Positions 7,959-17,125 are shown, numbered from the stretch's first letter. The stretch: 41,774 nucleotides of DNA from Anaerolineales bacterium UBA2029 (GCA_002332795.1 DDBP01000283.1:1-41774); one strand, 5' to 3'. Translations and numbers: made by a program. Notes: generated from the letters alone by a model not told the origin.

Positions 7959-9275
7959 ATGACTGACTACAAACAACAACTTCTGGAACGCCTGCAACAG
8001 CGCACGGCCAAAGTGGGCGTGATCGGCATGGGCTATGTGGGGCTGCCCCTGGCGGTGGAATTCGCCCGTGCCGGCTACAACGTGATCGGGCTGGACGTGC
8101 AGGCCGAGAAAGTGGATAAGCTCAACGCGGGGATCAGCTACATTGCCGACGTGCCCACCGCCGACCTGGCCCCGCTGGTCAAGGCGGGCAAGCTGCGCGC
8201 CACCACGTCCTACGACGACCTGCGCGACGCGGACGCGGTGAGCATCTGCGTCCCCACCCCGCTGCGCAAGACCAAAGACCCGGACATGAGCTATGTGATC
8301 GCCGCCGCGGACGAGGTCGCCAAGATTTGCCATCCGGGAATGCTGGTCGTGCTGGAGAGCACCACCTACCCCGGCACCACCGAAGAAGTGATCGTGCCGC
8401 GGCTGCTCAACAACGGCCTGACGGTGGGCGAGAATGTCTTTGTGGCCTTCTCGCCGGAGCGCGTAGACCCTGGCAATCCCACTTACGGGGTACGCAATAC
8501 CCCCAAGGTGGTAGGGGGCGTCACTCCCGCCTGCGTGGAAGTGGTCACCGCGCTGTATGAACCGGCAGTAGAGCGGGTCATTCCTGTCTCGTCGCCTACC
8601 GCCGCGGAGATGGTCAAGCTGCTGGAAAACACCTTCCGCGCGGTGAACATCGGCCTGGTCAACGAGATGGCGATCATGTGTCAACGGCTGGGCATTGACG
8701 TGTGGGAAGTGATCGAGGCGGCCAAGAGCAAGCCCTTTGGCTTCATGGCCTTCTATCCGGGGCCGGGCCTGGGCGGACACTGCATCCCCATTGACCCGCT
8801 CTACCTGAGCTGGAAGTTGCGCGCGCTCAACTACACTGCCCGTTTCATCGAGCTGGCCAGCGAGATCAACACCTCCATGCCCTATCACGTGGTCAAGATG
8901 GTCATGGAAGCGCTCAATGAAGAAGGCAAGGCGCTGCGCGGGGCGCGCGTGGGCATCCTGGGCATGGCCTACAAGCGCGATATTGACGACGTGCGCGAGT
9001 CGCCCGCCCTGGACGTGCACGAACTGCTGGAGGAAAAGGGCGCCATCGTCTCCTTCAACGATCCCTACGTGCCGTCGGTGCGGCTGAGCGGCGACCGCGT
9101 GGTCAAGAGCGTGGAACTGTCGCCCGAATGGCTGGCAGCGCAGGATTGCATCGTCATCGTCACCGATCACACCGTCTACGATCCCGCCTTCCTGCTGGAA
9201 CACGCCCGCCTGATTGTGGACACGCGCAACAAGATCGGCCATCATAAGGGCAAGGCGCGCGTCGTGCGCCTGTGA
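7959..9275 (+). CDS. UDP-N-acetylhexosamine 6-dehydrogenase (WbpA/WecC type)
   Basis: 438 residues. It oxidises C6 of a UDP-sugar to the uronic acid with two NAD+, in the cytosol, supplying a uronate precursor for a surface glycan. The Rossmann motif VGVIGMGYVGLP spans 19-30. CVPTPLRKTKDPD, ESTTYPGTTEE and FSPERVDPGN are typical of the WbpA branch (UDP-GlcNAc) rather than of UDP-glucose dehydrogenases. The catalytic Cys275 lies in GPGLGGHCIPIDP. The C-terminal domain holds LGMAYKRDIDDVRESPA. ATG 7959 follows GTGGAG. It is the first gene after a strong promoter and leads a run of transferases. UDP-ManNAc as substrate (WecC) cannot be excluded. Confidence 0.9.
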   Translation: MTDYKQQLLERLQQRTAKVGVIGMGYVGLPLAVEFARAGYNVIGLDVQAEKVDKLNAGISYIADVPTADLAPLVKAGKLRATTSYDDLRDADAVSICVPTPLRKTKDPDMSYVIAAADEVAKICHPGMLVVLESTTYPGTTEEVIVPRLLNNGLTVGENVFVAFSPERVDPGNPTYGVRNTPKVVGGVTPACVEVVTALYEPAVERVIPVSSPTAAEMVKLLENTFRAVNIGLVNEMAIMCQRLGIDVWEVIEAAKSKPFGFMAFYPGPGLGGHCIPIDPLYLSWKLRALNYTARFIELASEINTSMPYHVVKMVMEALNEEGKALRGARVGILGMAYKRDIDDVRESPALDVHELLEEKGAIVSFNDPYVPSVRLSGDRVVKSVELSPEWLAAQDCIVIVTDHTVYDPAFLLEHARLIVDTRNKIGHHKGKARVVRL

Positions 9276-9283
9276 TCGCGGGA

Positions 9284-9348
9284 AGACTTCTGAAGTCTCA
9301 GTCGAAGGCACAGACAGACTTCCGAAGTCTTTGAGACTTCGGAAGTCT
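9284..9348. repeat. three AGACTTCNGAAGTCT palindromes
   Basis: Three 15-base near-perfect palindromes at 9284-9298 (central T), 9316-9330 (central C) and 9334-9348 (central G). The last two are also exact reverse complements, so together they form a 15-base-pair hairpin with the 3-base loop TTG (9331-9333). The block fills the gap between the dehydrogenase and the first glycosyltransferase. A long hairpin without a following T-run may adjust operon expression. Confidence 0.85.
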
Positions 9349-9359
9349 TGTATGAATCC

Positions 9360-10493
9360 ATGCGCATTTTCGTCGCTTCTGGCATCTTCCACCCGGAGCC
9401 GGGCGGACCGGCGACCTATCTCTACCGTCTGCTGCCGGAAGTGCAGGCGCGCGGACACCTGGTGCGCGTCCTGACTTTCGGCGACGGCCCGACGGAAGGG
9501 TATCCCTATCCGCTGCGGCGCATTCCACGGCGGGCGTTGCCGTTGCGCTGGGCGGACTACGCGCGCGCCGCCTGGGACGAAATGCGTCGTGCCGACCTGG
9601 TATTCGTCAACAGCCTGAGTCTGCCCCTGGTGGGTGGGGGGAAGCTCCCGCGCGTGCTCAAGGTCGTCGGCGACCTGGCCTGGGAGCGCGCCGTCAACAA
9701 GGGCTGGATCGCGCCGACTGAGGACGTAGACACCTTTCAGCGCGGGCGCTACCCCTGGCGCGTGCGGCTGTTGCAGGCGCAGCGGGCGCGCGAAGTACGC
9801 CGCGCCGACCGCGTGATCGTGCCCAGCCGTTACCTGCGCGACATGGTCGTTGGCTGGGGTGCGCCGCCGGAGCGGGTGCACGTCATCTACAACGCCTTGC
9901 CGCCAGGTGCGGGGACGGTTCACCTGAGTCAGGCTGAGGCTCGCGCGGCCCTGGGGCTGGGGCCGGAGCCGTTGTTGCTGACCGTCGCCCGGCTGGTGCC
10001 CTGGAAGGGGATCGATCACCTGATCCGCGCTCTGTCCGCCGTGCCAGAGGCGCGCCTGCTGGTCGCCGGTGACGGGCCGGACGAAAGCCGGTTGCGGTCG
10101 CTGGCCGACGAAGCAGGCGTGACGGGACAGGTGACGTTCCTGGGGCGTGTGTCGCGCGAACGGCTGACGCTCTATTTTCGCGCCGCCGACTACGTCGTCC
10201 TCTATTCCGGCTATGAGGGGCTGTCGCATGTGTTGCTGGAAGCGCTGGCCGCGGGTACGCCAGTCATTGCCAGCGACAAGGGCGGCAACCCCGAACTGGT
10301 GACGCATAGCGTCAACGGCCTGCTGGTGCCCTATCCCAACCCGGATGCGCTGGCCGCGACGCTGCGCGAGGCCCTCGGCGGGGAGACGCGCGCGCGCCTG
10401 GCCGCGCATACCGGCGACGGGTTGGAGCGCTTCGCCTGGGAGACGCTGGTCGCGCAGACGCTCGCCGTGCTGGAGGGCCTATGCACGTCCTGA
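9360..10493 (+). CDS. GT4 family glycosyltransferase
   Basis: 377 residues of GT-B fold. The N-terminal donor-loop pattern is GIFHPEPGGPATYLYRL. The C-terminal domain has TVARLVPWKGIDHLIRA, FLGRVSRERLTLYFRAADYVV and the retaining-enzyme E-x7-E region YEGLSHVLLEALAAGTPVIA. The family transfers a sugar from a nucleotide donor to a growing lipid-linked glycan at the inner face of the membrane. Start ATG 9360 is taken because the in-frame TTG at 9348 lies within the palindrome hairpin. No Shine-Dalgarno site is visible, so translation may depend on the hairpin or be weak. It overlaps the next gene by 13 bases. Donor and acceptor are unknown. Confidence 0.88.
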   Translation: MRIFVASGIFHPEPGGPATYLYRLLPEVQARGHLVRVLTFGDGPTEGYPYPLRRIPRRALPLRWADYARAAWDEMRRADLVFVNSLSLPLVGGGKLPRVLKVVGDLAWERAVNKGWIAPTEDVDTFQRGRYPWRVRLLQAQRAREVRRADRVIVPSRYLRDMVVGWGAPPERVHVIYNALPPGAGTVHLSQAEARAALGLGPEPLLLTVARLVPWKGIDHLIRALSAVPEARLLVAGDGPDESRLRSLADEAGVTGQVTFLGRVSRERLTLYFRAADYVVLYSGYEGLSHVLLEALAAGTPVIASDKGGNPELVTHSVNGLLVPYPNPDALAATLREALGGETRARLAAHTGDGLERFAWETLVAQTLAVLEGLCTS

Positions 10494-11632
10494 TGATCAG
10501 CCTGGACTATTCGCTGCTCGGCGATCCGCACGGCAACACCGTCGCGCGTCACCTGGAATATGCGCGGCGCATCGGGACGCTGACCATCGTCACCTACAAT
10601 CCGGCGAGTCAGCCCAAAGCGCCGCGGCAGTTCGCCGACAACCTGGCTGTCTACCCGGTCAACACGCGCCCGGCGCTGTTCCCCTGGGCGGCGTACCGGC
10701 TGGCGGCGCGCCTGCACCGGCAACGCCCCGCCGACCTGGTGACGACGCAAGACCCCTTCGCCTGTGGACTGGTGGGGTTGCTGCTCAAATGGCGCTGCGG
10801 CCTGCCGCTGAACGTGCAGAGTCACAGTCACTTCTTCGAGAATCCGCACTGGCTGGCCGAACGTCCGCTGCGCAACCGCCTGCTCTATGCCCTGGCCCAC
10901 TTCATCGTCCCGCGCGCCGACACCGTGCGCGTGCTGTCCGGGCGCGAGAAAGCGATCTACGTGCGGCATGGCGTCGCGCCGGAGCGCGTCTTCGTGCTAA
11001 CCGTGCCCACGCCCGTCGCTGCCTTCGCGCAACCAGTCGGGGAAGCGCGGCTGGCGGAGCTACGCGCCGCGCTCGGCCTCGCCCCGGACGCGCCGGTGCT
11101 GCTCTGGGTGGGTTTCCCGGCAGCGTTCAAGCACGTTGAGCTATTGCTGGCGGCCTACCGGCTGGTGCGGGCGCAGCGTCCCGCTGCCCGCCTGGTGCTG
11201 GCCGGAGACTTTCGGACACGCCCGGAGTTCGTGCAGCAGGCGCAGGCCGCGGGCGCGATCTTCGCCGGGCGGGTGGAGCACACCGACCTGCCCGTCTACT
11301 ATCAGCTTGCCAGCGTCTACGTGCACAGCTCGCGTTACGAGGGGGTGGCCCGCGTGCTGATCGAAGCGCTGGCGTCCGGCACGCCGGTGGTGAGCACCGA
11401 TCACCTGGGCGCGGCAGAAGTTGTGCGGCACGGTGAGAGTGGTCTGCTCACCGAACACACGCCAGAGGCGCTGGCCGGAGCGATCATCACCCTGCTGGAC
11501 GATCCGGAGCGGGCGCGGGCGATGGGCGCGGCGGGTCAGCGCGACGTGCTGGTGCGCTTCGACTACGAACGCGGCCTGGACGCGATCGCCGAGACGTATC
11601 GGGCGACGCTGCGCCTGGCGGGGAGGGCGTGA
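10481..11632 (+). CDS. GT4 family glycosyltransferase
   Basis: 383 residues, GT-B fold. The C-terminal half carries LLWVGFPAAFKHVELLLAAYR, AIFAGRVEHTDLPVYYQLASVYVHSS and the E-x7-E nucleotide-sugar segment YEGVARVLIEALASGTPVVS. The start overlaps the previous gene by 13 bases and has GGAGGG 8 bases upstream, which suggests translational coupling. In the N-terminal half NVQSHSHFFENPHWLAERPL replaces the more usual acceptor-side loop. Role: one sugar addition in the polysaccharide assembled by this operon. Specificity cannot be assigned. Confidence 0.87.
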   Translation: MHVLMISLDYSLLGDPHGNTVARHLEYARRIGTLTIVTYNPASQPKAPRQFADNLAVYPVNTRPALFPWAAYRLAARLHRQRPADLVTTQDPFACGLVGLLLKWRCGLPLNVQSHSHFFENPHWLAERPLRNRLLYALAHFIVPRADTVRVLSGREKAIYVRHGVAPERVFVLTVPTPVAAFAQPVGEARLAELRAALGLAPDAPVLLWVGFPAAFKHVELLLAAYRLVRAQRPAARLVLAGDFRTRPEFVQQAQAAGAIFAGRVEHTDLPVYYQLASVYVHSSRYEGVARVLIEALASGTPVVSTDHLGAAEVVRHGESGLLTEHTPEALAGAIITLLDDPERARAMGAAGQRDVLVRFDYERGLDAIAETYRATLRLAGRA

Positions 11633-11633
11633 A

Positions 11634-12701
11634 GTGCGCTGGCTGCTGATCACGCGCAAGCTCGATCCTGCCGACGATCATGTGGGCTTCGTCATGCGCT
11701 GGGTGGAGGCGCTGGCCGCCCGCCTGAATCACCTGGAGGTGATCTGCCAGGAACACGTCAGCCCGCCTCTGCCCGCCAACGTGACGCTGTATAGCATGGG
11801 CAAAGAGACAGGCGCGGGGCGGGTTGTGCAGGCATGGCGCTTCACCGCGCATCTGCGGCGACTGGTGCCTCAGGTAGACGGCGTCTTCTGCCACATGATC
11901 CCGCGCTATGTCTGGTTCGCCGCGCCCTGGGCACGTCTGCACGGCAGGCCATTGCTGCTGTGGTACACTCACCGGCAGATCACTGCCGAGTTGCGCCTGG
12001 CCGCCCGTCTGGCGACGCACATCCTCACGGCGTCGGCAGGCAGCTTCCCGCTGGCCTCCAGCAAGGTCCGTGTGATGGGGCACGGCGTGGACGCTGCGCT
12101 GTTCCCCGCGCCAGAAGGCGAAGAAGCCCCGCCTGCCATTGTACAGGTGGCGCGGCTGGCGCATATCAAACGGCAGGATGTGCTGATTCGCGCGGCGGCG
12201 TTGCTGGCCGCGCGCGCCGACGTGAGCGCGTTCCGCGTACACCTGATCGGCGGGCCGGTGCGAGAAGAGCCAGACTATCCCGCGGCGCTGGAAGCCCTGA
12301 TCCGCGCGTGCGATCCCCCGCCGCCGGTGATGCTGACCGGCCCGCTACGGCACGCGCAGGCGATGGCCCTGCTGCGGCGAAGCGCCATCGCCGTCAATCT
12401 CAGCCCGCCGGGGTTGTTCGACAAAGCGGCGCTGGAAGGCATGTTCGCGGGCAAGCCGACGCTGGTGACCAACGCCGACTTCGCCCCGCTGCTCGGCGAC
12501 GCCGCCGACCTGCTGCTGTTGCCACCGGACGCGGACGAAATCGCGCTGGCTGAGCGGTTGGCCCGTCTGCTGGCGCTGTCGCCGGACGAACGCGCGGCGA
12601 TGGGGGCAGACTTGCGGGCGCGAGCGCTGGCGGCGCACTCGCTGGACAGCCTGATGGATCGCATCGTCGCGCTGATGGACGAGGCGGTGAGGCATGGCTG
12701 A
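11634..12701 (+). CDS. GT4-like glycosyltransferase
   Basis: 355 residues. The GTG at 11634 is selected: GGGAGG lies 7 bases upstream and the previous stop ends 2 bases before. The longer frame from 11421 would run antisense in phase through the earlier gene and is not homologous. C-terminal GT-B features are IVQVARLAHIKRQDVLIRAAALL, VMLTGPLRHAQAMALLRRSAIAVN and SPPGLFDKAALEGMFAGKPTLVT, where the second Glu of E-x7-E is kept but the first is a Gly-Leu-Phe segment. The N-terminal domain is short and divergent. It overlaps the next gene by 8 bases. Confidence 0.8.
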   Translation: MRWLLITRKLDPADDHVGFVMRWVEALAARLNHLEVICQEHVSPPLPANVTLYSMGKETGAGRVVQAWRFTAHLRRLVPQVDGVFCHMIPRYVWFAAPWARLHGRPLLLWYTHRQITAELRLAARLATHILTASAGSFPLASSKVRVMGHGVDAALFPAPEGEEAPPAIVQVARLAHIKRQDVLIRAAALLAARADVSAFRVHLIGGPVREEPDYPAALEALIRACDPPPPVMLTGPLRHAQAMALLRRSAIAVNLSPPGLFDKAALEGMFAGKPTLVTNADFAPLLGDAADLLLLPPDADEIALAERLARLLALSPDERAAMGADLRARALAAHSLDSLMDRIVALMDEAVRHG

Positions 12702-13908
12702 GCCGCGACTGATCTACCTGAGCAACAACCGCCTGCCGACGGAGAAGGCGCATGGCCTGCAGATCGTGCAGATGTGCGAGGCGCTGGCCGACGCCGGGTA
12801 TGCGGTGACACTGGTCGCGCCGCGCCGCTTCAACACGCGCGAACTGCGCGGCGTCCGCTCGCTGTGGGTTCATTACGGGGTGCGGCGCAACTTTGCTTTC
12901 ACCCGCCTGCCCTGTCTCGACCTGTTGCCGCTGTTCCCCCGTCACGCCATCGGTTTCCTGACGCAAACGTTCACCTACCTGCTGGCAGTTCTGGTCTGGT
13001 TGCCCTTCCAACAGGTTGACCTGCTCTACACGCGCGATCTGTTCGTCGGCGCGGCGCTGGCGTTGCTGCGCCCGCGCACCCCGCTGATCTACGAAGTGCA
13101 TCAGGTGCACCATTCGCGGCTGGGACGCTGGTTGCAGGGAATGCTGGCGCGGCGGGCGCACGTGGTGACGATCACCAGGCACCTGGCTGACTATATGCGT
13201 ACGCTGGGCGCGCGGCGCGTGCTGGTGGCGCACGATGGTTTCCGCGCGGCCCGCTTCGCCAATTTGCCCTCCCGTGCCGAGGCGCGGGCGGCGGTAGGCT
13301 GGCCGACGGATGCCTTCATCGTCGGCTGGGCGGGGCGGCTGACCATGCTCGGCGTGGACAAAGGCGTAGGAGTGCTGGTGGAGGCCTTGCGCGAGGTCGA
13401 GGGAGCGCACCTGGCCATTGTCGGCGGGCCGGAAGATATGGTCGAAGAACTGCGCGCTCGCTGGACAGCGGCAGGGCTGGATGGAGCGCGTTTTCTGGCA
13501 ACGGGACAGGTGCCGCCGGAGGCGGTGCCGCTCTACCTGAGCGCGTGTGACGTGTGCGCTATGCCTCACCCCTGGACGGAGCAGTTCGCCTACCATACCT
13601 CGCCGCTCAAACTGTTCGAATACATGGCAGCGGGGCGGGCTGTCGTCGCCTCGCATCTACCCGCTTTTGCCGAGGTATTGGCCGAGGGCGAAACGGCGCT
13701 GTTCGTCCCGCCGGCAGATGCGAGGGCCTGGGCCGCGGCCATCCGCCGTCTGCGCGACGATCCGGCCCTGCGCGAGCGCCTGGGGACAGCGGCGCGACAG
13801 GAGGCGCAACGCTATACTTGGAGTGCGCGAGCGACGGCGATCAGGACGTTTGTGGAGGGGCTGGTTGAGCGTCGCGCAGGCTCCCGACCGCAGACTCCAG
13901 AGGTCTGA
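12694..13908 (+). CDS. GT4 family glycosyltransferase
   Basis: 404 residues. The N-terminal domain begins LIYLSNNRLPTEKAHGLQIVQMCEALADAGY, a pattern common in GT4 enzymes annotated as PimA/PglH-like. The C-terminal domain has VGWAGRLTMLGVDKGVGVLVEAL, FLATGQVPPEAVPLYLSACDVCAMP and SPLKLFEYMAAGRAVVAS, with Ser-Pro-Leu-Lys before the conserved Glu. It is translationally coupled to the upstream gene (8-base overlap, GAGGCGGTGAGG upstream). The last codons run into a degenerate AGAC-GTCT palindrome that overlaps the stop. Confidence 0.85.
   Translation: MAEPRLIYLSNNRLPTEKAHGLQIVQMCEALADAGYAVTLVAPRRFNTRELRGVRSLWVHYGVRRNFAFTRLPCLDLLPLFPRHAIGFLTQTFTYLLAVLVWLPFQQVDLLYTRDLFVGAALALLRPRTPLIYEVHQVHHSRLGRWLQGMLARRAHVVTITRHLADYMRTLGARRVLVAHDGFRAARFANLPSRAEARAAVGWPTDAFIVGWAGRLTMLGVDKGVGVLVEALREVEGAHLAIVGGPEDMVEELRARWTAAGLDGARFLATGQVPPEAVPLYLSACDVCAMPHPWTEQFAYHTSPLKLFEYMAAGRAVVASHLPAFAEVLAEGETALFVPPADARAWAAAIRRLRDDPALRERLGTAARQEAQRYTWSARATAIRTFVEGLVERRAGSRPQTPEV
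13892..13906. repeat. degenerate AGAC...GTCT palindrome at a stop codon
   Basis: AGACTCCAGAGGTCT is a fourth, diverged copy (three substitutions) of the 15-base palindrome found at 9284-9348. It again sits at a gene junction of the same operon and covers the last codons of the glycosyltransferase. Confidence 0.5.
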
Positions 13909-13973
13909 AAGACGCCGATCGCTGATCACCGCTTCCCCATCGCAGATAGCATATCTTCAAGGAGCAGTCTCTC

Positions 13974-14573
13974 ATGCGCATGTTCCTCTTTCGCCTCAAA
14001 GAGCGCTTCAAGCACCTCCTACCCGTGTGGCTGAAGATCAAAATCCTGGAGTTGCTGGGGCTGCACATCACGCGCAACCGTCGTGAGACCAACGCCTGGC
14101 TGCGACAGCACGCCGCCGACGTGACCGGCGATGTGATCTCTCTGGGTGCGGGCAGCGACTCCGATAAGCAGGGAAGACGGTATCGTGACTACTTCGTCGC
14201 TGCTGCGTCTTATGTCACCGCCGATCTTTCTACCGAACGGGGAGCGCAGTTGCAGGTAGACATCCGGCGCATGCCAGAGATTGCCGACGGGTCATATGAT
14301 GCCGTGCTGTGTGGAAACGTCCTGGAACACGTAGACGACTTCCTGAGCGCCCTGGCCGAGATCACGCGCATTCTCAAGCCGGGCGGGATTCTATTGCTGG
14401 GCCTGCCTTTCCGTCAGGGGTTGCATCTGGAGCCGCACGATTACTGGCGCTTCACCGAACACGGCATCCGCTATCTCCTCAAAGATCACTACGAGATTCT
14501 GAGGCTCGATCCGATAGACTACAGTGTGCCGCATTTTCCGGCCAGCTATTGGGTGAAAGCGCGCAAACGATGA
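13974..14573 (+). CDS. Class I SAM-dependent methyltransferase
   Basis: 199 residues of Methyltransf_11 type. Motif I is DVISLGAGS (53-61), followed by an acidic strand end VTADL, YDAVLCGNVLEHVDD (motif IV region) and LKPGGILLLGLPF (motif VI). An N-terminal basic amphipathic segment of about 40 residues may bind the membrane. It probably methylates a sugar or a glycan end; the location among glycosyltransferases is the only hint. AAGGAG at 13959-13964 fixes the start. Its TGA overlaps the ATG of the next gene (ATGA), which suggests coupled translation. Confidence 0.85.
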   Translation: MRMFLFRLKERFKHLLPVWLKIKILELLGLHITRNRRETNAWLRQHAADVTGDVISLGAGSDSDKQGRRYRDYFVAAASYVTADLSTERGAQLQVDIRRMPEIADGSYDAVLCGNVLEHVDDFLSALAEITRILKPGGILLLGLPFRQGLHLEPHDYWRFTEHGIRYLLKDHYEILRLDPIDYSVPHFPASYWVKARKR

Positions 14574-15688
14574 GCGACCGACTGCGCGCGGCCTTTCTGA
14601 CTCCTGCCGTCAGCAGACACTACGGCTGGGCACGCTACGCGCTGGAACTGGCGCAGGCCCTGGCCACACAGGGTGTGGAAGTAGTCGCCCTGACGCAGCC
14701 CGGCGCAACACGCGACGAAGCGGAGGGCCTGACCGACCTGCGCCCGGTGCTGCCGCGTCTGGTGCCGCGCCCGCGTCTGTTCGTCGCCCGTTCGCTCCTG
14801 GCGATTCCCCGCGTCCGGAGGGTCACTGCTGATTGCGATCTGCTGCACGTGATCGCCGAGCCATACAGCATCCTGGGAGCGGCAGCAGCGGGTCAGCGCC
14901 CGCTGGTGGTGACGGCACACGGTACCTACGTCCCGCAGACGGCCCGGCGGCGGCTGATCGGGGCGCTCTACCGCCGCGCTTACCGGCGCGCGCACCTGAT
15001 CGCGGTCAGCGAGTTCACGGCGGATCAGGTGCGCGCAGCATTGCCCGGCAGCGCTCCCGCTGTGATCCGCAATGGCGTGCATGTGGCGCGTTTTCAGCAG
15101 CCTGCCCCTGCGCCCGCCAAACGCGGCCCGACCATCCTGGCGACGGGCGGCGTCAAGGCACGCAAGGGCACGCATCTGCTGGTCGAGGCGCTGGTCCGCG
15201 TGCGCGAGCGCGTGCCCGATGCCCAACTGGTGGTGACGGGCATTCAGTTGGAACCGGACTACCTGGCCAGGGTGCAAGAACAAGTCCGCGCGCTGGGGCT
15301 GACGGACTGTGTGCACCTGCTGGGGCAGGTCCCCGAAGAGGAATTGCGCGGCTGGTATCAGCACGCCGACGTCTTCGCCCTGCCCTCGCTGACGGTGGGC
15401 GAGAAATTCGAGGGTTTCGGGCTGGTCTTTCTGGAGGCGAGCGCGTGTGGCCTGCCAGTGATCGGCACGACGGGCAGCGGTGTCGCTGAGGCGGTGCGCG
15501 ACGGCGAGACGGGCCTGCTCGTCCCGCAGAACGACGTGCCCGCCCTGGCCGACGCCATCATCCGCGTGCTGACCGATGCCGATCTGCGGGCGCGGCTGGG
15601 GACAGCAGGCCGCGCCTATGCCGAGACGCAGGACTGGGCGCAGGTAGCGGCGCGCGTCGTCACCGTCTACCGACGGGCGCTTGGCTGA
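14570..15688 (+). CDS. GT4 family glycosyltransferase
   Basis: 372 residues. ATG 14570 overlaps the methyltransferase stop by 4 bases; the longer frame from 14309 is a shadow of the methyltransferase. The N-terminal TPAVSRHYGWARYALELAQALATQG and VTAHGTYVPQTARR patterns lead into VSEFTADQVRAAL. The C-terminal domain has ILATGGVKARKGTHLLVEAL, VHLLGQVPEEELRGWYQHADVFALPS and FEGFGLVFLEASACGLPVI, with the E-x7-E pair intact. It is the best conserved GT4 of the locus. The sugar donor is not readable from sequence. Confidence 0.9.
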   Translation: MSDRLRAAFLTPAVSRHYGWARYALELAQALATQGVEVVALTQPGATRDEAEGLTDLRPVLPRLVPRPRLFVARSLLAIPRVRRVTADCDLLHVIAEPYSILGAAAAGQRPLVVTAHGTYVPQTARRRLIGALYRRAYRRAHLIAVSEFTADQVRAALPGSAPAVIRNGVHVARFQQPAPAPAKRGPTILATGGVKARKGTHLLVEALVRVRERVPDAQLVVTGIQLEPDYLARVQEQVRALGLTDCVHLLGQVPEEELRGWYQHADVFALPSLTVGEKFEGFGLVFLEASACGLPVIGTTGSGVAEAVRDGETGLLVPQNDVPALADAIIRVLTDADLRARLGTAGRAYAETQDWAQVAARVVTVYRRALG

Positions 15689-15790
15689 CAGGGCTACTGG
15701 CATGTGGTATCTTAGAGCGTGAACCGGGGACACACAGCCCCTCACGCCCCGGCACCCGCTCTCAGGCTACTGTATAGACCGGAGAGGGCA

Positions 15791-15820
15791 ACTGATCACT
15801 GACAACTGAAAACTGTTCAC
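15791..15820. repeat. ACTGATCACTGACAACTGAAAACTG-type repeat
   Basis: Tandem A-C-T-G-A blocks (ACTGATCACTGACAACTGAA then AACTGTTCAC) directly in front of a glycosyltransferase start, leaving it without a Shine-Dalgarno site. The same family recurs as a larger inverted block at 28761-28937. Confidence 0.6.
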
Positions 15821-15821
15821 T

Positions 15822-17105
15822 ATGAAGACACCCTTGCACATTGTCATCCTCAGCGATCTGCTCCCGCCCGAAGAGCCGGGCGGTGCGGGTAGAGTCGCCT
15901 GGCAACTGGGGCAGGGTTATGTCGCTGCCGGTCACCGCGTCACCTTCATCACCTCGTCGCCGGGGCCATCGCGGGTAGAGAAGCGCGACGGTTTCACCGT
16001 CTATGTGCTGCATTCGCGCTATGCCGAGCGGCTGCGGGCCTGGTTCGGCCTGTTCAATCCGCAGACGGTCTGGCCGCTCAATCGGTTGCTGCGTCAGGCG
16101 CGGCCCGATGTGGTGCACGCACACAACATTCACGGGCATCTGAGCTATCACAGCCTGGTCATCGCCCGTTACGCTGGCGCGGCAACTGTCTTCACCGCGC
16201 ACGACGCCATGACCTTCGCCTATGGCAAGCTGACCTACTTCATTGACCCGACCCGCCCCGAACAATGTGACGGCTTCAACTACCGGTTGCCCTTCGGCTA
16301 CAACCTGCGGCAGATGCGCTTCCGCTGGAATCCTGCCCGCAACCTGTCCATCCGGCACACCCTGCGCTACTATACCGACGCGCGCGTCGCCGTGAGCGGC
16401 GAACTGAAAAAGGCCCTGGAAGCCAACCGCCTGCCGCCGTTCGAAGTGGTGTACAACGGCATTGATCCCGCCCGCTTCGACGTGCCCGACGCCGCCGTCG
16501 CGGTGCTGCGACAGCGCTACAGGCTGGAGGGGCGGCGGGTGATCCTGTTCGGCGGGCGGCTGAACCGCGCCAAGGGCGATCAGCAGTTGCTGGCAGCGCT
16601 GCGGCAGGTGCGGCAGGCCGTGCCGCAGGTCGCCCTGCTGGTGCTGGCCCGCTCCGACGCCTATTTGCAGCGCCTGCTGGGGGAACACCCCGACCTGGCA
16701 GACGTGATCGTGCCGGGCGGCTGGCTGGAAGGGGCCGAACTGGCCGCTGCCTACCGTCTGGCGCACGCGGTCGCGCTGCCGTCGGTATGCTTCGAGACGT
16801 TCGGCCTGGCAGCGCTGGAGGGTATGGCCGCTGGCGCGGTGCCGGTAGTGACCTGTTTCGGCGGTCCGCGCGAAGTCGTTGTAGATGGCGAGACGGGCTT
16901 CGTGGTCAACCCATACCATATTGACGCCCTGGCCGACCGCCTGATCCGCCTGTTGACTGACGAGGCGCTGCGGCAGCGTATGGCCGCTGCCGGGCGTGCG
17001 CGCGTCGAACAGCACTTCACGTTGCAGCGGCAGACAGAAGCCATGCTCGCCGTGTTCGAGCGGGCGCTGGCCCGTCGCGCCAGGACTTCTGCCAGGACAC
17101 GCTAA
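15822..17105 (+). CDS. GT4 family glycosyltransferase
   Basis: 427 residues. The N-terminus HIVILSDLLPPEEPGGAGRVAWQL carries the glycine-rich acceptor loop. VHAHNIHGHLSYH and VFTAHDAM follow. The C-terminal domain has VILFGGRLNRAKGDQQLLAAL, VIVPGGWLEGAELAAAYRLAHAVALPS and FETFGLAALEGMAAGAVPVVT. It is preceded by 133 bases without a gene and by an ACTGA-type repeat, so it may be less tightly coupled than its neighbours. No ribosome site is visible ahead of the ATG. The role is sugar transfer in the same pathway, with unknown specificity. Confidence 0.88.
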   Translation: MKTPLHIVILSDLLPPEEPGGAGRVAWQLGQGYVAAGHRVTFITSSPGPSRVEKRDGFTVYVLHSRYAERLRAWFGLFNPQTVWPLNRLLRQARPDVVHAHNIHGHLSYHSLVIARYAGAATVFTAHDAMTFAYGKLTYFIDPTRPEQCDGFNYRLPFGYNLRQMRFRWNPARNLSIRHTLRYYTDARVAVSGELKKALEANRLPPFEVVYNGIDPARFDVPDAAVAVLRQRYRLEGRRVILFGGRLNRAKGDQQLLAALRQVRQAVPQVALLVLARSDAYLQRLLGEHPDLADVIVPGGWLEGAELAAAYRLAHAVALPSVCFETFGLAALEGMAAGAVPVVTCFGGPREVVVDGETGFVVNPYHIDALADRLIRLLTDEALRQRMAAAGRARVEQHFTLQRQTEAMLAVFERALARRARTSARTR

Positions 17106-17125
17106 GGCCAGGCTGGAACGCTGAA

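Noticed and set aside
9284..9348. Possible CRISPR array because of repeated 15-base units.
   Set aside because: The units are palindromes with spacings of 17 and 3 bases; there are no regular spacers and no cas genes.
7905..10409. An 834-codon open frame on the minus strand.
   Set aside because: It is antisense to the dehydrogenase and the first GT4 gene in GC-rich DNA. Its translation is His/Gln/Arg-rich with no known fold, which is typical of a shadow frame.
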